From Lachnospiraceae bacterium (GTDB taxonomy: Bacteria > Bacillota > Clostridia > Lachnospirales > Lachnospiraceae), in NCBI GenBank assembly GCA_910575835.1, contig CAJTGB010000035.1, positions 1 through 54,816 on the forward strand: 54,816 nucleotides of DNA, written 5' to 3'. How positions within the stretch are numbered: position 1 is the stretch's first letter; each line of letters starts with the position of its first letter. This document shows, one piece after another, positions 42,277 to 50,878 of the stretch. A program made the position numbers and the translations under genes. A model generated the notes under the pieces. That model saw only the letters and a list, made by a program, of their open reading frames with translations. It had not been told where the DNA came from and did not search any database.

Positions 42277-42846
42277 TTGGAAGACAGAGAACTGATCCGC
42301 CGGGTTCAAAACGGGCAAACAGAATATCTGAATGAGATCGCCGGCAGATACTACGACGACATCTATTATTTCTGCTGCTATCAGACCGGCAGCCGGGAAG
42401 ATGCCTACGATCTCACACAGGAAACCTTCTTCCGATTCATAAGATATGTGGAGCATTACCGGTACCGCAATCTGAAAGGCTATCTGCTGACAATTGCCAT
42501 GAACCTGTGCAGAGAATATATGCGGACATCAGCACAGACACGCCTAAGAGAAACGCATCTTGACTCCATAGATCAGAATACAAGCCTGCCGGATAAAGGG
42601 CCGGCAGATCCCGCAAGCCACGAGGAAGCCTCGGAAAATGCAATACTGCTTGCAGACGCGCTCCAGAAGCTTCCGGAGACGCAGCGGGAAGCCGTCCTCC
42701 TCCATCACTTCTATGGATATAAGAACAGAGAGATCTCACATATGACCGGCGCATCCTATGACGCCGTCAAATCCCGCATACGCCAGGGACTCGATAAGCT
42801 TGGCAGGATGCTTGACCCGAATGATTTCTGTCTGAGGGATAAATGA
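42277..42846 (+). CDS. ECF-type RNA polymerase sigma factor
   Basis: This 189-aa sigma factor begins LEDRELIRRVQNGQTEYLNE. Region 2 has SREDAYDLTQETFFRFIRYV and LTIAMNLCREYMR, and region 4 has REISHMTGASYDAVKSRIRQ. I place the start at TTG 42277, because AAAGGAG lies 7 nt upstream. An ATG at 42220 has no ribosome site. It heads a four-gene operon with a membrane protein and an ABC exporter, the arrangement of stress-responsive sigma-controlled export systems. The membrane protein next door may be its anti-sigma factor. Confidence 0.88.
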   Translation: MEDRELIRRVQNGQTEYLNEIAGRYYDDIYYFCCYQTGSREDAYDLTQETFFRFIRYVEHYRYRNLKGYLLTIAMNLCREYMRTSAQTRLRETHLDSIDQNTSLPDKGPADPASHEEASENAILLADALQKLPETQREAVLLHHFYGYKNREISHMTGASYDAVKSRIRQGLDKLGRMLDPNDFCLRDK

Positions 42847-42871
42847 TTTACAGAAAGGAGAGATCGTTATA

Positions 42872-43651
42872 ATGACATTTCACACCGTATCCGGCAGGCA
42901 TGCCGACACCGGAAATGAATCCGAATGGAGATTCCCGTTAGATGAGACAAGAAGATCCCAAAGCCTTGCGCTCATCCGGCAGGCAGCATCAAAAAAACGG
43001 ATCCGGCATTATCCGGCGCTGCCAGAGCTCATATGGAGCCAGCTTTGCTTTCAACCCTTAGAGCACTGGCTCGCCCAGGGCTGTACTCTGCTTATTGCAA
43101 TAATGCTGTCACTCTGGCTTCGCCGGGAATACTCCGATGCCCGCGAAATAACTGCGGTATGTTCCGTCTTCTTTGTATTTGCCGGAAATATATTCTTAAG
43201 CCATATAGCACGCCTGTTTTCCTGGCACATGGCAGAGCTTGAACAGACGTTATACCTGAACCTGAAACAGATGATCTGCATTAAGATGCTGGAAACCGGA
43301 ATCGCCGACCTGATCATACTCGTACTGTTCCTTGGTCTCACCGGAAGCGGGGACGCCCTGGGACTTGGCGCCGCTCTGACCTATATGCTGGTACCGTTTT
43401 TATGGTCGGACACACTGTACCTGCATATGCTGTTCTGCCTAAGAAGCGCCTCCTGCGGCTTCCGCTCTCTCGCCCTTGGAATCCTCTGCGGCATCTTCGC
43501 GCTGTTTCCGATACTATGGGAATCCGCGTATCAGCCAGAGTATCTTCCCGTCTGGCAGGTGCTTGGGATAGCCGGAGGACTTCTGCTGGCTGCACAGATC
43601 AGCGTTCTTCTGGGGAAGATAGACCAGGGCGATAGCATCTGTCTGGACTAA
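42872..43651 (+). CDS. membrane protein, possible anti-sigma or transporter accessory
   Basis: This is a 259-aa protein with a hydrophilic N-terminus of about 65 residues followed by roughly six hydrophobic helices (e.g. CTLLIAIMLSLWL, LIILVLFLGL, GILCGIFALFPIL). I do not recognise the family. Its place right after a sigma factor, with a good ribosome site (AAAGGAGA), and its cytosolic N-tail plus membrane part fit either an anti-sigma factor or an accessory subunit of the following ABC exporter. A 71-nt dyad repeat starts at its stop codon. Confidence 0.75.
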   Translation: MTFHTVSGRHADTGNESEWRFPLDETRRSQSLALIRQAASKKRIRHYPALPELIWSQLCFQPLEHWLAQGCTLLIAIMLSLWLRREYSDAREITAVCSVFFVFAGNIFLSHIARLFSWHMAELEQTLYLNLKQMICIKMLETGIADLIILVLFLGLTGSGDALGLGAALTYMLVPFLWSDTLYLHMLFCLRSASCGFRSLALGILCGIFALFPILWESAYQPEYLPVWQVLGIAGGLLLAAQISVLLGKIDQGDSICLD

Positions 43652-43721
43652 GTCAAAGACCCCGCTGCAGTCGCCAAATGCGCATGCAAGCATGCCCGCT
43701 TGGCTCGTTGCTCGCGGGAAT
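43651..43721 (+). repeat. 71-nt dyad repeat, copy A
   Basis: It begins at the last base of a TAA stop with AGTCAAAGACC, holds the palindrome GCATGCAAGCATGC, then GGCTCGTTGC, and closes with CGCGGGAAT, which can pair with the CCCCGC near its start. It lies in the spacer before the ABC ATPase gene. Copy B is at 49180-49250 and a collapsed copy at 51288-51308. Confidence 0.75.
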
Positions 43722-43742
43722 GAATGAAAGGAGACATAACAT

Positions 43743-44645
43743 ATGCCCGAACTGAAGCTGGACCGTATAACAAAACACTTCAAAAATAAAATCGCCGTAG
43801 ACAACGTATCCCTCTGCCTGACAGAAGGCGTATACGGCTTCCTCGGCGCAAACGGCGCCGGAAAAACGACCCTGCTGCGCATGATCTGCGGTGTCCTTAA
43901 GCCAACCTCCGGGGAAATACAATGCAACGGCGCCGAGATCGGCCGATTGGACGGAGATTACCGCCAGATGCTTGGATATCTGCCCCAGGATTTCGGATAT
44001 TATCCTGATTTTACCGCAAGGAGATATCTGGAATATCTGGCAGCCTGCAAAGCAGTACCAAAACCGATCGCCCGGGAAAGAGTACAGGAGATGCTGCGCC
44101 TGACCGGACTGGAAGCAGACCAGCGTGCGAAGATCCGAACATTTTCCGGCGGAATGCTCAGAAGGCTCGGAATCGCACAGGCTCTCCTCAATGATCCTGA
44201 GATCCTGATCCTTGATGAACCCACCTCAGGACTCGATCCAAAAGAACGGATCCGTTTCCGCAATATCATCAGCTCATTGTCCAAAGGCAGGATCATCATC
44301 CTGTCCACGCATATCGTCTCCGACGTAGAATTCATCGCAGACGAGATACTTCTCATGAAGCAGGGACGTATCGTGGAACAAGGGGCCGTGGCCAGGATCA
44401 CCAAGAACGCAGAGGGCAAAGTATGGGAATATCTGGCCGATCAGGACGAGGCCGTCCGCATGAATGATTCCTTTGCCGTAAGCAACCTAAAGAACGAGGG
44501 CGCAGGCGTGCGTCTCCGTCTCGTCTCGGACGTCTGTCCCTGCGAAGACGCAGTCCCCGTCTCTCCCAGCCTGGAGGACGTATATCTATATCATTTTAAG
44601 GAGGTATCAGAACATGTGGAAAATCTGGAAAGAAGAATTCTATAA
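43743..44645 (+). CDS. ABC transporter ATP-binding protein
   Basis: This is a 300-aa cytosolic ATPase of an ABC-2-type exporter. The Walker A motif is GANGAGKTT (35-43), the Q-loop lies in LGYLPQDFGYY, the signature is FSGGMLRRL, and Walker B is EILILDEPTSGLDP followed by the switch His in LSTHIV. It resembles ATPases of peptide/bacteriocin or multidrug export and immunity pairs. The permease gene starts inside its last codons (overlap of 32 bp), so the pair is tightly coupled. It lies in the sigma-factor operon that begins at 42277. Confidence 0.92.
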   Translation: MPELKLDRITKHFKNKIAVDNVSLCLTEGVYGFLGANGAGKTTLLRMICGVLKPTSGEIQCNGAEIGRLDGDYRQMLGYLPQDFGYYPDFTARRYLEYLAACKAVPKPIARERVQEMLRLTGLEADQRAKIRTFSGGMLRRLGIAQALLNDPEILILDEPTSGLDPKERIRFRNIISSLSKGRIIILSTHIVSDVEFIADEILLMKQGRIVEQGAVARITKNAEGKVWEYLADQDEAVRMNDSFAVSNLKNEGAGVRLRLVSDVCPCEDAVPVSPSLEDVYLYHFKEVSEHVENLERRIL

Positions 44646-45723
44646 GATCGCATCCCGCAGGACTGTCTGGCTGGGCCTGTTCCTTCTGCTGGCATTCGTA
44701 TCCTTCCGTCTGTATTCGGAGTGCAATACCTACACGGCAGTCATCGGCGGCAAAGTCTTAAGAGGCTGGGAAGCAATAAGAAAGGATCAGGAATTGACCA
44801 GGCTCTATGCCGGAGACCTGACTTTAGATAAGATCAGTCAGATCTATGAAGAATATGGCTTCTTCTATTATGATATGGATGACAAAACCCGCATGGGAAA
44901 CTTCTGCAATCAATTTATCACCATGCGCTTCACCAATTATATGCAGACAGACGGAAATGCTCCAGAGGATATACATTTCCTCGAAGGCCGGGAATGGGAA
45001 GGCCATGCGGCCCGTCTTAAGGACTCCCCTCCCCGCTTCGACTATATCTACGGATGGGATGACTTCTCAGAAATGTACATAACATGCCTTATCGTAGTAT
45101 TCATCCTTCTGATCATAGGGCTTGCCCCTATCTTCGCCGAGGAATATCAACTGAAGACAGCGGATATCCTAAGAACTACGCGCCGGGGGAAAAAGAGCGG
45201 AATCTGGATGAAGATACTTGCAGCCATATCCTTCTCCGCCATACTGACCTGCGGGGTGAGCGCCTATCTGGCAGGGATCTATCTGACTGCCTACGGAACC
45301 CAGGGGTTAGACGCGTCGGCGATCCTGCTGACTAATCTCACGTCCTATTATGGATACTGTCCGGAAACGATCCTTATGACCTTCATAATGATCGCTCTCC
45401 TTGGGCTTATAAGCTCTGTTCTCCTGGCCGCGCTCGTATCCTGTATCTCTGCGCTGTGCAAGAGCCCCTTCCCCGCGCTGGTCATATCTCTTGCAGGCTT
45501 TTTGGCCCCCGTATTGTGGGTAAAGATATTAGCCCCTATGCAGATCCTTGGAGCCACCCTGACCAGAATGGTCTCTCACTTTATGGTCTCCATGCCGGTA
45601 TACCTTCCTGTAAGCACAGGGTTCGCGTTCTCCAAAGAACAGATCGTGCTTCATCTATACATTGCCCTGACAGCCGGAACCTGCGGCATCCTCTTAGGAT
45701 ACCGCAGATACCGGAATGCATAA
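44614..45723 (+). CDS. ABC-2 transporter permease
   Basis: This is a 369-aa permease. One helix near the N-terminus (TVWLGLFLLLAFVSFRL) is followed by an extracytoplasmic loop of about 130 residues and five or more helices (ITCLIVVFILLIIGLAPIFA onward). It pairs with the preceding ATPase; a GGAGG ribosome site sits within that gene's end. The substrate is unknown. The sigma factor at the head of the operon suggests induction by envelope stress or a toxic compound. A MITE-like element begins 15 bp after its stop. Confidence 0.88.
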   Translation: MWKIWKEEFYKIASRRTVWLGLFLLLAFVSFRLYSECNTYTAVIGGKVLRGWEAIRKDQELTRLYAGDLTLDKISQIYEEYGFFYYDMDDKTRMGNFCNQFITMRFTNYMQTDGNAPEDIHFLEGREWEGHAARLKDSPPRFDYIYGWDDFSEMYITCLIVVFILLIIGLAPIFAEEYQLKTADILRTTRRGKKSGIWMKILAAISFSAILTCGVSAYLAGIYLTAYGTQGLDASAILLTNLTSYYGYCPETILMTFIMIALLGLISSVLLAALVSCISALCKSPFPALVISLAGFLAPVLWVKILAPMQILGATLTRMVSHFMVSMPVYLPVSTGFAFSKEQIVLHLYIALTAGTCGILLGYRRYRNA

Positions 45724-45737
45724 TACTGAATATAATG

Positions 45738-45901
45738 CTAGTACACCGAATAATAAGTAACCAGCCATATAACTTGCCTGATTTTCCATCTGCGTCGTTG
45801 TCGTCAATCGGCGTAGCGCCCACTACGCCTCATTCCTCCGCCTTGCATATAAAAAATCATTCTGCGTTATATGGCTAGGAACTTATTTTTCGGTGTACTA
45901 G
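45738..45901. mobile_element. 164-bp MITE-like element, copy 2
   Basis: Imperfect 36-bp terminal inverted repeats start with CTAGTACACCGAA (45738 onward) and end at 45901. The core, read on the minus strand, shares CGCAGAAT, TGCAAGGCGGA (complement at 45837-45847), GGCGTAG...CTACGCC and CGCAGATGG with the element at 35599-35756. GGCGTAGCGCCCACTACGCC (45810-45829) forms a central dyad. The right terminus supplies the TAG stop of the acyltransferase gene. Confidence 0.68.
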
Positions 45902-46863
45902 ACAAGGTGGGCGATCTTATCCGTAAGCCGTACGAACGGCTTGCGGGAGACGCCCCACACCAAAGCCAAGCAAAACAAGATCAGCAGTATGCTCTCCCCG
46001 TTGCTGCGCACGGAACCCAGGATCGGCGAACTGTATTTCAGACAGCTATAGATCAGTCCGTGGAAAATATATACGGCCATCGTCCTCTCTCCCAGATAAG
46101 AATACGGCTTCTTCTCTGACGGAAGCACCAGCATGAACAGATAGATCAGTATGAACGATATCACATAACAAATCACACGCACCAGTATTCCTTCCGCCCA
46201 AGCCAGCCCGAGTTCTTCATAAGAATAACGGCCGTAGAATACCTTGACCGATAACCGATGATGATAATTGTCTGTAAACAGAAGCACCGCCATGCTCCCC
46301 ATGATCGTCAGCGCCCCCAGATACCCCTTCCAGTTACGGAATCTTGCAAGGCATGCGCTGTCAAATTCCATGCCAGCCATAAAAAACGGGAAGAAAAATA
46401 CGATCCTCGGAACCGAGAGAAAGTTCCCGATTCCGACCAGTCCGACCGCAAGCCCTGCCGCAAGAAGGATCGGCATATGATAAGGAAGCTTTTTAACCGC
46501 CGGCGCCGCGAGCCTCCATACACACAGCGCCATCAGATACCACAAGGTAAATTTGGGCCTGGTAAAGTACAGTTCCGTCTCTTTGTCAAGGATCAGCGTA
46601 TACAGAAGATAATAGATCACTTCATATACAAAATACGGGATCACCAGCCCGCTGATCAGCTTCCTGACCGACGGAACCTTCTTCGAAAAATATCCCGATA
46701 CAAAGATGAACGCCGGCATATGGAACGCCACGATTCCCCATTTCAATTCATATAAAAACGGATTCTGGTCATAACACGGCTCAATAAAATGACCGATCAC
46801 GACCAATACGATCAACAGGACCTTATAATTATCAAAAAGATACTCCCTCTGCTTTTTCTCCAT
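45898..46863 (-). CDS. acyltransferase family 3 membrane protein
   Basis: This is a 321-aa integral membrane acyltransferase of the type that O-acetylates sugars or cell-surface glycans. The N-terminus YLFDNYKVLLIVLVVIGHFI contains the conserved His of the first helix, and WGIVAFHMPAFIFVSGYFSK is the family's second signature. About ten helices follow, ending after YLGERTMAVYIFHGLIYS. Its stop codon and the base before it come from the terminal repeat of the MITE-like element, so the C-terminus may have been altered by that insertion. The acceptor is unknown. Confidence 0.88.
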   Translation of the reverse strand: MEKKQREYLFDNYKVLLIVLVVIGHFIEPCYDQNPFLYELKWGIVAFHMPAFIFVSGYFSKKVPSVRKLISGLVIPYFVYEVIYYLLYTLILDKETELYFTRPKFTLWYLMALCVWRLAAPAVKKLPYHMPILLAAGLAVGLVGIGNFLSVPRIVFFFPFFMAGMEFDSACLARFRNWKGYLGALTIMGSMAVLLFTDNYHHRLSVKVFYGRYSYEELGLAWAEGILVRVICYVISFILIYLFMLVLPSEKKPYSYLGERTMAVYIFHGLIYSCLKYSSPILGSVRSNGESILLILFCLALVWGVSRKPFVRLTDKIAHLV

Positions 46864-47152
46864 TCTACCGCTCTTCCTGCCTTTCCCTCCAATCTCATAA
46901 TTTATATATACTAAACTTAACGAACAAAAAAATCAAGTATAAATTTCCGGATCATGTTCTCACGGCCTGCACAGCAAGTGCACAGACCTGTCTGAACTGT
47001 TATCCGCAAACTTCGCTGACTTCTCTTGTATAGACTTGAAAATCACGAAAAAGAGTGCTAAAATAATTTTGCAAAAACAGTTATACTCCATGAATCCAAA
47101 TAGGAAATTGAGTATTACCTATTCTAAAATCTTTTACATTAGGGGGATTCTT
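46864..47152. other. divergent spacer between acyltransferase and chemoreceptor
   Basis: This 289-bp gap contains no gene. Its left half is AT-rich with no clear promoter for the acyltransferase. The right half holds the chemoreceptor promoter (47036-47064). The mRNA leader of about 80 nt before the ATG at 47153 shows no obvious riboswitch. Confidence 0.5.
47036..47064 (+). promoter_or_regulatory. sigma-A promoter of the chemoreceptor gene
   Basis: TTGAAA (47036-47041) and TAAAAT (47059-47064) are separated by exactly 17 bp. It is a vegetative pattern, not the sigma-D motif often used for chemotaxis genes. Confidence 0.72.
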
Positions 47153-49180
47153 ATGAAATTTCTTGTTAATCAAAAGCTTGCAACAAGAATCAGCATTATC
47201 ACAACGGCAATTATTTTTGTAGGCATGATTCTTCTATGGTTCGTTGTATCCAGCCGCGTTGCTTCCATGGTAAAAGGCAATATTACAAATCAGATGACTG
47301 ATGCCGTAGAATCCAGAGCCGCCATCATAAACGACTATGTAGCTTCCGCCGAAGAATATCTCACAGCCTTCTCCTTAAGCGGCGAGGTTCGCGAACTTCT
47401 CAATAATCCTGATAATCCCGCGCTACGTAAGAAAGGCCAGAAATATACCGAAGAATACGCGGCAGTTAAGGGTGTATTCGAAGGTCTGTACATCGGCACT
47501 CCCGATACATATATCCTGACGCATACCTCACAGGGCGCGATCGGCATGACTACCCGTGAAGGAGACTCACTGGATGTATTCCGTGATACGATCCTGTCTG
47601 AACCGCAATTAACCAACCTGGGGATCATGGAATCTCCGGGAACCGGCAGTATGATCATCTCCATGTATTATCCGCTCTTTGAGGATAACACGTGCATCGG
47701 CTATGTGGGAGCCGGCGTTTTTGCCAGCCAGTTAATGGATGCACTGCTGAATCTTGATATCGAAGGTCTGCCTAACAGTGAATATGTATTCCTGAACGCC
47801 CAGACCGGTACATACCTGTACCATGAAGACGATGCACTGCTAAATACCGAGACTTCCGATGAAGGATATCTGAAGATCCTCGATAAGATCAAATCAAACG
47901 GCAGCACTGAAGCCGGCACCTATTCCTACAAGGATGAGAACGGAGTAAAGCAGCTGGTCGTATACAAATATCTGAAGGACCGCGACTGGGTATTCATGGT
48001 CCGGGACAATGCGTCCGAAGTCTACGGAGAAGTCGTAACGGTCCGCATTACGGTAGGTATCCTGTGCGCAGTTGTGGCTGCGGTCATTATACTTGTCACA
48101 GTGCTGATCCTTTACCGGGTAGGCAGAGAACTTATGTCTATGGAAAGAGCTATCCGGCACCTGGGTAATCTGGAGCTTTCCGCCGACCAGGAGTTAGAAC
48201 CGTTCTACGGCAGAACGGACGAGATCGGTATGATCGCTCAGACGATCCATCATCTCTGTGACTGTCTGCGAAAAACGATCGAAGATATCGGCCGTATCTT
48301 AGGAGAGATGGCGGACGGCAATATTGCGGTGGATGTTGTAAAGAATGAATCCTATTACATCGGTGATTTCAGGGTTCTTGCCGAGAGCCTTAAGAGTATC
48401 CGTACCCATCTTACAGATGTAATGCGCGATATCACTCATATTGCCAACCAGGTGAATAATGATGCTAACCAGGTATCTGCAGGAGCACAAGCGCTGTCTC
48501 AGGGAACCATGCAGCAGAAGGAGTCTATTAACGGGCTTGTATCCAATGTCGCGGATATCACCTCACAGCTCCAAAGCAGCAATGTCCGCTGTAACGACGC
48601 TACCGATCTGGTATCCCGCGCTACCGGTTATGCAGCCGAAGCTGATATGAAGATGGAGCAGTTGATCGCCGCTACCAAGAATATTGACCGGTCTTCTTCT
48701 CAAATCGGCAGTATCATCAAGACGATTGAAGATATCGCCTTCCAGACAAATATTCTTGCGTTAAACGCAGCCGTTGAAGCTGCCCGCGCCGGCACGGCAG
48801 GAAAGGGCTTCTCCGTCGTAGCTGACGAAGTCAGGAACTTAGCCGCCAAATCCGCCGAAGCTGCCGGTAATACAAGCACGCTGATCGGCCGCTCGCTCCA
48901 TGATGTGAAGACAGGTACGGAATCGACCAACCTTGCTATCTCTGCAATGCAGGTAATCGGCGACTGCATCCAGTCTATCAAGACATTGATGGATGATATC
49001 GCGCTCGCCAGCGTCCAGCAATCAGAGATGATCGTCTCTGTAGAGAACCGGATCAAGGAAGTTTCCAGAGTAACAGAGGCTAACTCTGACGCAGCTGAGG
49101 AGAGCGCTGCAATATCCAACGAATTATCTGACCAGGCAAAGACTCTGAACCGCCTGATCAGCCAGTTCCGTATACAGTAA
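47153..49180 (+). CDS. methyl-accepting chemotaxis protein
   Basis: This is a 675-aa chemoreceptor. A transmembrane helix (about 12-33) is followed by a Cache-like extracellular domain to about 300, a second helix (about 305-328), a HAMP region and a long signalling coiled coil. The highly conserved hairpin tip reads [20 protein letters not shown], followed by [13 protein letters not shown], which binds CheA/CheW. The start is the ATG at 47153 with AGGGGG upstream. The ligand is unknown. No flagellar or che genes are in the window. A dyad repeat begins at the stop codon and a terminator follows. Confidence 0.93.
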   Translation: MKFLVNQKLATRISIITTAIIFVGMILLWFVVSSRVASMVKGNITNQMTDAVESRAAIINDYVASAEEYLTAFSLSGEVRELLNNPDNPALRKKGQKYTEEYAAVKGVFEGLYIGTPDTYILTHTSQGAIGMTTREGDSLDVFRDTILSEPQLTNLGIMESPGTGSMIISMYYPLFEDNTCIGYVGAGVFASQLMDALLNLDIEGLPNSEYVFLNAQTGTYLYHEDDALLNTETSDEGYLKILDKIKSNGSTEAGTYSYKDENGVKQLVVYKYLKDRDWVFMVRDNASEVYGEVVTVRITVGILCAVVAAVIILVTVLILYRVGRELMSMERAIRHLGNLELSADQELEPFYGRTDEIGMIAQTIHHLCDCLRKTIEDIGRILGEMADGNIAVDVVKNESYYIGDFRVLAESLKSIRTHLTDVMRDITHIANQVNNDANQVSAGAQALSQGTMQQKESINGLVSNVADITSQLQSSNVRCNDATDLVSRATGYAAEADMKMEQLIAATKNIDRSSSQIGSIIKTIEDIAFQTNILALNAAVEAARAGTAGKGFSVVADEVRNLAAKSAEAAGNTSTLIGRSLHDVKTGTESTNLAISAMQVIGDCIQSIKTLMDDIALASVQQSEMIVSVENRIKEVSRVTEANSDAAEESAAISNELSDQAKTLNRLISQFRIQ

Positions 49181-49250
49181 GTCAAATACCTCGCGGCAGT
49201 CGCCGAATGTGCATGCAAGCATGTCCGTTTGGCTCGTTGCCCGCGGGCAT
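49180..49250 (+). repeat. 71-nt dyad repeat, copy B
   Basis: It starts at the last base of the chemoreceptor TAA stop with AGTCAAATACC and matches copy A (43651-43721) along its whole length with about a dozen differences. These include paired changes near the ends (CTCGCGG with CCGCGGG), keeping the outer stem. The GCATGCAAGCATG dyad is retained. Confidence 0.75.
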
Positions 49251-49253
49251 AAG

Positions 49254-49290
49254 ATCGCTGTATCCCCCATAACATGAGGGATACAGCGAT
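49254..49290. terminator. bidirectional terminator between chemoreceptor and guanine deaminase
   Basis: ATCGCTGTATCCC (49254-49266) pairs perfectly with 49278-49290 and is followed by TTTTA. It sits between convergent genes. Confidence 0.82.
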
Positions 49291-49294
49291 TTTA

Positions 49295-50575
49295 CTATAT
49301 CACTTTCTTTCCTGCCGCATATTTGCCCGCCAGTCTCTTGCCTTCCTCTGCCAGATAAATACAGCGCTCCAGCCTCTCTTTCGTTCCAAGCGTCCTTGTA
49401 CTGCGGATCCCCTTATCGTCAAGCACCAGTGCATCCAGTTCATATCCCTCTTCAAAGCTTCCGGCTTTCCCAAAGAAAGAACCTCCTCCCTTCGTAGCCA
49501 GATAGAATACTTCTTCCATCGCAAGAGGTCTCTTCCCCTGATCTGCAAGCCTCCAATACAGCTTGGAGACACCTACAGCATCAGCCATACAGCGGAACAT
49601 GGATATATTCGCGCCGCCTGCCATATCGGTTCCAAGCCCTACCGGAATCCCTTCTTCCAGGTATCTGCGGATCGGTGCGATTCCTGAAGACAGGTTGATG
49701 TTCGACTGCGGACAATGCGCCACATACACCCCCTTTTTCTTCATAAGCTCCACCTCCGTATCCGAAGAATGCACACAGTGGGCCATGACCGTCTTCGCCT
49801 GTCCTCCGAACAGACCGTAATGCTCATAGACATCTCCGTAGCATGAGGACCAGGGGAATAACTCCTTCACCCATTCGATCTCCGACAGATTCTCCGACAG
49901 ATGGGACTGGACCGGAAGCCCGTATTCCCGCTGAAGCTTCCCTAAGCCCTCCATCAAAGGACCGCTGCAGGTCGGTGCAAACCGCGGTGTAAGGATCGGC
50001 CGGGTATTCTGATACTTTCCTTTTGTCTCCTCGATCCATGCAGCTGTTGCATCCAGAGCAGTCACCGCATCCGTCTCCCTCAGATCATCCGTACTGTTCT
50101 GATCCATATTGACCTTGCCCACATAAGTAACCAGCCCTGTATCTTCCAGCTTCTCCATCAGAAGATCGGTAGCCGGAACATGCACCGTTCCGAACACCAC
50201 CGCCCTCGTAGTCGCACTCTGCTTAAGGTCTTCTGCAAAGATCCCATAAGCCTTTTCGGCATAATCCAGATCCTTGTACCTGCTCTCTTCGGGGAATGTA
50301 TGGGTATCAAGCCACTCCAAAAGCTCCAGATCCATTCCCAGCCCCCGGAAGGGATACTGGGGCGCATGGATATGCAGATCTGTCATCCCGGGGACTATCA
50401 GCATATCCTGATAATCTGTAACCGGCAGATTCCGATATTCTTTGGGCAGCACCGGGTACACCCCCTTGGAAAGTCCCTGACAGCAGACCAGATATCCCTG
50501 ATCTGTCACGGATAACTGATCCTTTGTCTTGGCATAACAAATATTTCCCTTTAAAACAAATGAATCCTCTCTCAT
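49295..50575 (-). CDS. guaD: guanine deaminase
   Basis: This is a 426-aa amidohydrolase converting guanine to xanthine and ammonia. The metal motif is PGMTDLHIHAPQYPFRG (His68, His70), with the guanine-site segment ILTPRFAPTCSGPLM, QSHLSEN, MAHCVHS and LGTDMAGG, typical of GuaD rather than SsnA. Its product is a substrate of the xanthine dehydrogenase encoded 29 kb away. The start region is tandemly duplicated, giving a 12-codon leader whose stop overlaps this ATG. A broken purine permease lies just upstream. Confidence 0.93.
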   Translation of the reverse strand: MREDSFVLKGNICYAKTKDQLSVTDQGYLVCCQGLSKGVYPVLPKEYRNLPVTDYQDMLIVPGMTDLHIHAPQYPFRGLGMDLELLEWLDTHTFPEESRYKDLDYAEKAYGIFAEDLKQSATTRAVVFGTVHVPATDLLMEKLEDTGLVTYVGKVNMDQNSTDDLRETDAVTALDATAAWIEETKGKYQNTRPILTPRFAPTCSGPLMEGLGKLQREYGLPVQSHLSENLSEIEWVKELFPWSSCYGDVYEHYGLFGGQAKTVMAHCVHSSDTEVELMKKKGVYVAHCPQSNINLSSGIAPIRRYLEEGIPVGLGTDMAGGANISMFRCMADAVGVSKLYWRLADQGKRPLAMEEVFYLATKGGGSFFGKAGSFEEGYELDALVLDDKGIRSTRTLGTKERLERCIYLAEEGKRLAGKYAAGKKVI

Positions 50576-50628
50576 AACTCTTCCTCTCTTCTTAATGAGT
50601 CCTCTCTCATAACTCTTCCTCTCTTCTT
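50559..50628 (-). repeat. 35-bp tandem duplication of the guaD start region
   Basis: Copies at 50559-50593 and 50594-50628 differ by one base. Each holds a GAGAGGAAGAG ribosome site, an ATG and the first codons MREDS. The proximal copy is the real guaD start. Confidence 0.85.
50572..50610 (-). CDS. 12-codon leader peptide upstream of guaD
   Basis: The upstream copy of the duplicated start reads ATG, then REDSLRREEEL, then TGA. That TGA overlaps the guaD ATG as ATGA. It has the same purine-rich ribosome site as guaD, so ribosomes should translate it and pass on to guaD. No function of the peptide itself is implied. Confidence 0.55.
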   Translation of the reverse strand: MREDSLRREEEL

Positions 50629-50644
50629 CCAGTATTCTGATATG

Positions 50645-50878
50645 TTATCCCAGTGTCATAAAAGCATACCGTATTATGAATACAAATGCAATCGTAAATG
50701 TCAGGACCTTTACCTCCTGCCTTCTGCCCACAAGAAGCTTCATACGGATCACTTCTCCGTTTTCATCGATCATTCCCGACTGCTTCGTCGCACCAAGCAA
50801 GGTTCCGATAGAATCGAACATATTTACCAATGAAAAACTGATCACCAGCATAATTACGGTAAACAGGCTCTCTAATTC
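50645..50878 (-). pseudogene. remnant of an AzgA/NCS2-type purine permease
   Basis: The frame keeps FSLVNMFDSIGTLLGAT and KQSGMIDENGEV, the well-conserved mid-protein motif of AzgA-type hypoxanthine/guanine permeases. It then jumps to EVKVLTFTIAFVFIIRYAFM, the extreme C-terminus. About 200 residues in between and the whole N-terminal half are missing. Homology starts near 50878, and before that the sequence is unrelated. It would have been the upstream neighbour of guaD, a common pairing, so this is the relic of a purine uptake gene. Confidence 0.75.
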
